From assembly GCA_037444575.1 (NCBI GenBank), contig JBBIME010000007.1:186001-250000 (forward strand): a DNA stretch of 64,000 bases, in the 5' to 3' direction. The notes beneath the pieces were generated by a model that saw only the letters and a program-made list of their open reading frames with translations, was not told where the DNA came from and made no database searches. Positions 60,733 to 64,000 of the stretch are shown one piece after another. The position numbers were made by a program, and so were the translations under genes. Each line of letters begins with the position of its first letter. The first letter of the stretch is position 1. The DNA comes from Bacteriovorax sp037444575 (lineage in GTDB: Bacteria > Bdellovibrionota > Bacteriovoracia > Bacteriovoracales > Bacteriovoracaceae).

Positions 60733-61863
60733 TTAGCCTTCTACAAAATCTTTAAGTTTTAAATTACTATTTTCAATATCTGAAAGGGCCTTGAAATCAA
60801 TTTCATCAACTGTGATTTTTTTCTCACTGGCCGCTTTTAAATTGTATTTTTCTTCAAGAAACAAAACCGCTTTAATTGAAGCAAGTGCGATTTCCAATTG
60901 GCGATCATCTGGCTCTTTAGTTGTAAGTCTTTGAAGAAGTTTTCCTGGATAACTCATTATCTTCCCAATAACTGAATTCGGGTCTTTTCCTACAAACTTA
61001 ATAAGCTCATAAGAAACCCCGGCAATTGGAAATGTTAAAACAACTTTAAAAAGCATGGCATAGATATGTTTTAAAACGACTGGAGAATTTACTCCAATCG
61101 GAATAATTGCAAAGATAATTGCAAAAAGAATAATTGAAACAAACATCAAAAAGAAAATGAAAGTCGTTCCACAACGAGGGTGAAACGTTGGGTATTTTCT
61201 CGCATTTTCGATTGTGAGTTCTTCACCAGCTTCAAAAGTTGAAATCGATTTATGTTCAGCTCCATGATATTGAAAAACTTTTTTAATATCTGGAAGAAAA
61301 CTGATTGCATAAACATAAGAAAGAAAAATAAAAGCTTTAATCGTTCCATCAACAGCGTGAAATTGCCAACTTTGAAGATCCCACTTAGCACCACTGTATT
61401 TTTCAATAACTGCTGTAAGGGCATGAGGAAGAAAAACGAAAAGACCAATACCAAAAACAAAAGAAAAAGCGATGGATACAAAAGTCTCAAAGCTTACTTT
61501 TTCTTTAGATTTTTTCTTAGCTTCATACTCGCTTTCACTCATTCCCTTTTTAAGAGCTTCTTTTTTATTCTCCTCATCCATTGCGATATTGGCAGAATAA
61601 TTGAGCGAGACAATCCCATTGGCCATTGTTTCGACTAAAACAAGAACTCCTCGAAGAAAAGGTTTCTTCAAAAAAGAGAGTTTTTGAGAAAGTCCAAACC
61701 ACTGATCGCGTCTTAAGCGAATTTCGCCATCTGGCTTTCTCACTGCTACGACAAACGCGTTTGGAGATCTCATCATTACGCCTTCAATGACAGCCTGGCC
61801 GCCAATTGAAGCGTATTGCTTAGAGATCAAGAGAAGAATTTTTTTCACAATATTTTTTTTCAT
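60733..61863 (-). CDS. DUF1385 (YqhQ-like) membrane protein
   Basis: 376 residues. The signature of DUF1385 is present: ASIGGQAVIEGVMMRSPNAFVVAVRKPDGEI near the start and GAEHKSISTFEAGEELT, HPRCGTTFIFFLMFVS in the middle. Four or more membrane helices follow (for example FVSIAFSFVFGIGLFVFLPHAL). Function unknown; it commonly sits with prfA/prmC. 15 bp after rho and 5 bp before prfA, so co-transcribed. Confidence 0.92.
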   Translation of the reverse strand: MKKNIVKKILLLISKQYASIGGQAVIEGVMMRSPNAFVVAVRKPDGEIRLRRDQWFGLSQKLSFLKKPFLRGVLVLVETMANGIVSLNYSANIAMDEENKKEALKKGMSESEYEAKKKSKEKVSFETFVSIAFSFVFGIGLFVFLPHALTAVIEKYSGAKWDLQSWQFHAVDGTIKAFIFLSYVYAISFLPDIKKVFQYHGAEHKSISTFEAGEELTIENARKYPTFHPRCGTTFIFFLMFVSIILFAIIFAIIPIGVNSPVVLKHIYAMLFKVVLTFPIAGVSYELIKFVGKDPNSVIGKIMSYPGKLLQRLTTKEPDDRQLEIALASIKAVLFLEEKYNLKAASEKKITVDEIDFKALSDIENSNLKLKDFVEG

Positions 61864-61878
61864 ACAAAACTTAGCTCT

Positions 61879-63126
61879 TTAAGAGTTCATTGAATCCAAG
61901 AAGTCAGAATTACTTTTTGTCTTGGTAACTTTTGAAAGAACAAATTCCATTGCATCAATTGGTGCCATTGCATGAAGAACTTTTCTGAGCAAGTAAGAAC
62001 GTTGAAGATCTTGAGGTGCCATAAGAAGGTCTTCTTTTCTTGTAGAAGACTTGTTGATATCAAGTGCCGGGAAAATTCTCTTTTCAAGAAGTTTTCTATC
62101 AAGTTGAATTTCTGAGTTACCTGTACCTTTGAATTCTTCAAAGATAACCTCATCCATTCTTGAACCTGTATCAATAAGAGCTGTAGCGATGATTGTAAGA
62201 GATCCACCACTTTCAATATTTCTAGCAGATCCAAAGAATCTTTTTGGTTTATGAAGAGCATTTGAATCAACCCCACCTGAAAGGATTTTTCCTGATGGTG
62301 GAACAACTGTGTTGTATGCGCGAGCAAGACGAGTAATAGAGTCAAGAAGGATGACAACATCTTTTCCAGCTTCAGTTAAGCGTTTTGCTTTTTCAATAAC
62401 CATCTCTGCAACTTGAACGTGGCGAGAAGCTGGTTCATCAAAAGTCGAAGATACAACTTCTGCTTTAACGTTTCTTCTCATATCTGTAACTTCTTCTGGA
62501 CGCTCATCAATTAAAAGAACGATTAGAACTGCTTCAGGATGATTAGTCGTTACAGCATTGGCAATATCTTGAAGAAGAACTGTCTTACCAGCTTTTGGAG
62601 GAGCAACAATCAAACAACGTTGTCCAAACCCTTGCGGAACAAACAGGTCAATCAAACGAGTTGAATAATTAGTTGGATTATACTCAAGATTGATTTTTTT
62701 CTCAGGGTAAAGCGGAGTTAAGTTATCAAAGAGAACAGTCTTCTTGTGCTTATCAGGAGACTGAGAGTTAATTTCATTTACTTTAACAAGAGCAAAATAT
62801 CTTTCACCTTCTTTAGGTGGACGAATTTCACCTTCTACTGAATCTCCTTTACGAAGACCAAACTTTCTAATTTGTGATGGCGACACATAAATATCATCGG
62901 CACCTGGAAGGTAGTTATAAAGCGGAGATCTTAAAAATCCAAATCCATCAGGAAGAATTTCAAGGACACCATTACCAAAGATTGCTTTATCGTCTTTAGA
63001 TGTAGCTTTTAAAATGGCAAAAATAAGCTCGTGCTTTTTTAAGTTACTAGGGTTTTCGATCTGTAACTCTTCTGCCATGGTAGTGAGTTCGGCGATGTCT
63101 TTTTCTCTGAGATCATTGAGATGCAT
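61879..63126 (-). CDS. rho: transcription termination factor Rho
   Basis: 415 residues: the N-terminal RNA-binding domain (DLREKDIAELTTMAEEL, a cold-shock-like fold with GFGFLRSPLYNYLPGADDIYVS), then the RecA-type ATPase with Walker A APPKAGKT (175-182), LLIDERPEEVTDMRR and SITRLARAYN (Q- and R-loop region). Rho is the hexameric helicase that releases transcripts; it commonly controls its own leader. It lies first in the operon with DUF1385, prfA, prmC, murA and HIT. Start ATG at 63126 is preceded by a leader of about 125 nt from a candidate promoter at 63259-63289. Confidence 0.98.
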   Translation of the reverse strand: MHLNDLREKDIAELTTMAEELQIENPSNLKKHELIFAILKATSKDDKAIFGNGVLEILPDGFGFLRSPLYNYLPGADDIYVSPSQIRKFGLRKGDSVEGEIRPPKEGERYFALVKVNEINSQSPDKHKKTVLFDNLTPLYPEKKINLEYNPTNYSTRLIDLFVPQGFGQRCLIVAPPKAGKTVLLQDIANAVTTNHPEAVLIVLLIDERPEEVTDMRRNVKAEVVSSTFDEPASRHVQVAEMVIEKAKRLTEAGKDVVILLDSITRLARAYNTVVPPSGKILSGGVDSNALHKPKRFFGSARNIESGGSLTIIATALIDTGSRMDEVIFEEFKGTGNSEIQLDRKLLEKRIFPALDINKSSTRKEDLLMAPQDLQRSYLLRKVLHAMAPIDAMEFVLSKVTKTKSNSDFLDSMNS

Positions 63127-63258
63127 TTGAAGATAACTCCTGTTGCGTGTAAAAATATATTAGGAAATAAAAAATTGAATTGTTGGGAAAAAACCGAATT
63201 TTATTGAAACCTCTTATTGATTAATTTCGGTGAATGGAGGGGAACATTTTTTGATAAG

Positions 63259-63289
63259 TCTATATTAACCTCTAACATTTTTCTGTCAA
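63259..63289 (-). promoter_or_regulatory. candidate promoter of rho
   Basis: On the minus strand a perfect -35 TTGACA (63284-63289) is followed by TAATAT after 16 nt (63262-63267) or TATAGA after 19 nt. The predicted message has a leader of about 125 nt before the rho ATG, which suits the known Rho autoregulation. Confidence 0.6.
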
Positions 63290-63349
63290 GAAATAAGACC
63301 TGATTTTACGACTTGTGTCGCTTCTTTTTATGAGCTATAAGCCTTCTAT

Positions 63350-63808
63350 ATGCTAGATTTTTCGACATACAAGCGTTTTAAGACCCTGGAAAATAAGAAT
63401 ATTATGGCCATCGACTTTGGCCTAAAGGTTGTTGGAACTGCTTTTTTCTGTCCTGGCCGAGATCCCTTTCCTTATCTTGGCGAGAAAATCATTTTTAAAT
63501 CCCAAAGTGATACTATTCATTCATTAAAAAAAATCATCGACGATGAGAATATCGAAGTTCTCGTTTTAGGAGTGCCCTATTTCATCGACGGCAAAGAGAG
63601 CGAGACGACTAAGCTCATAAAGAAGTTCGGTGAGATGCTCAAAAATTCTTTTCCTGAGTTGGAATATTACGAACAGGATGAAACTCTCACAACGAAAGCT
63701 GCTGAAGACAGAATGAAAAACTCTCCTCAGTTTAATTTTAAAATTGATATGACGATGATTGATTGTGTAGCTGCTACTATTATTCTGGAAGACTTTATTC
63801 GCTCTTAA
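63350..63808 (+). CDS. ruvX: RuvX/YqgF-family Holliday-junction-resolvase-like protein
   Basis: 152 residues with the RNase H-like fold: first strand MAIDFGLKVVGTAFF (catalytic Asp), VLVLGVPYFIDGKESE (the GxP segment), YYEQDETLTTKAAEDRM (acidic residue and the LT turn) and a C-terminal helix with DMTMIDCVAATIILEDF (Asp). The family is essential in many bacteria and acts in 16S rRNA 5' processing or Holliday-junction resolution. Residues 1-17 form an extension before the conserved fold. Divergent from rho. Confidence 0.9.
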   Translation: MLDFSTYKRFKTLENKNIMAIDFGLKVVGTAFFCPGRDPFPYLGEKIIFKSQSDTIHSLKKIIDDENIEVLVLGVPYFIDGKESETTKLIKKFGEMLKNSFPELEYYEQDETLTTKAAEDRMKNSPQFNFKIDMTMIDCVAATIILEDFIRS

Positions 63809-63897
63809 ATTCTATTGTTGAGTAATTTTGTTTTTAGCTAGGAATTTATGGCCGCCTAGTTTGAAAGCCTCCTATCCTCTATTAACCTATAGATATT

Positions 63898-64000
63898 ATG
63901 AAAAAATCTCACATCCTTTTTTTAATTGGCGCGCCACTCTTTGCAATGCTTTTAGTGGCAATAAGAATTTATTACTCTGCAGTTGTTTGGCGATACCAAG
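63898..64000 (+). CDS. membrane-anchored protein, 5' fragment; possible MltG
   Basis: 34 codons before the window ends: a basic start, then one hydrophobic helix (ILFLIGAPLFAMLLVAIRIYY). In many bacteria the gene after ruvX encodes the lytic transglycosylase MltG (YceG), which begins with such a helix, so MltG is a guess from position only; no catalytic residue is visible. The Shine-Dalgarno is weak. Confidence 0.5.
   Translation, partial: MKKSHILFLIGAPLFAMLLVAIRIYYSAVVWRYQ

Overview
The window is one contiguous piece of a low-GC Gram-negative chromosome. It carries housekeeping genes mixed with many secreted proteins and lipoproteins that I cannot assign. Three things suggest a member of the Bdellovibrionota, most likely a Bacteriovorax/Peredibacter-like organism: the rho - DUF1385 - prfA - prmC - murA block, the dense set of signal-peptide proteins of unknown function, and the chemotaxis and secreted subtilase content. 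This placement is inference from gene content and base composition, not from a marker-gene comparison. I see no prophage, insertion sequence, integrase or CRISPR array.

Layout. 1-2.9 kb: the 5' end of dnaB, then (minus strand) an operon for a fused ribosomal protein S6-S18, a DUF2232 membrane protein and a long form of L9. 2.9-13.6 kb: secreted proteins, namely a subtilase translationally overlapped with a giant unknown exported protein, a lipoprotein, a 1053-residue cysteine-pair repeat protein and a degenerate receiver domain. 13.6-26 kb: icd, small exported coiled-coil proteins, recJ, an outer-membrane barrel protein, a cyclophilin, a lipoprotein, an FAD oxidoreductase, a PilZ protein, rsgA and a FAD-linked oxidase. 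26-32 kb: tRNA-Arg(UCU), an ABC exporter (ATPase, permease, adaptor), DUF488 and Fe superoxide dismutase. 32-37 kb: a chemotaxis operon (four-PAS soluble receptor, cheR, cheD, triple-CheW protein). 38-43 kb: a second subtilase, a sulfide:quinone-oxidoreductase-like enzyme followed by a 48-residue ORF, a Gre-type factor and a phosphoesterase. 43-49.3 kb: three tandem paralogues of an unrecognised membrane protein family. 49.4-57 kb: a DTW-domain tRNA-modification enzyme, an ArsC-like protein, a methyltransferase, a YkgJ-type cysteine-cluster protein, an ABC-F ATPase and unknowns. 57-63 kb: rho operon (rho, DUF1385, prfA, prmC, murA, HIT). 63.3-64 kb: ruvX and the start of a membrane protein.

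Most interesting points: the S6-S18 ribosomal protein fusion, with a possible internal start and leader hairpins; the cysteine-pair repeat protein followed by a receiver lacking its phospho-aspartate; the three tandem paralogues with a near-invariant C-terminal tail; the triple-CheW protein; the short ORF tucked behind the SQR-like gene; and two genes whose Shine-Dalgarno is part of an inverted repeat. Functions given below come from recognisable family motifs. No database search was run.
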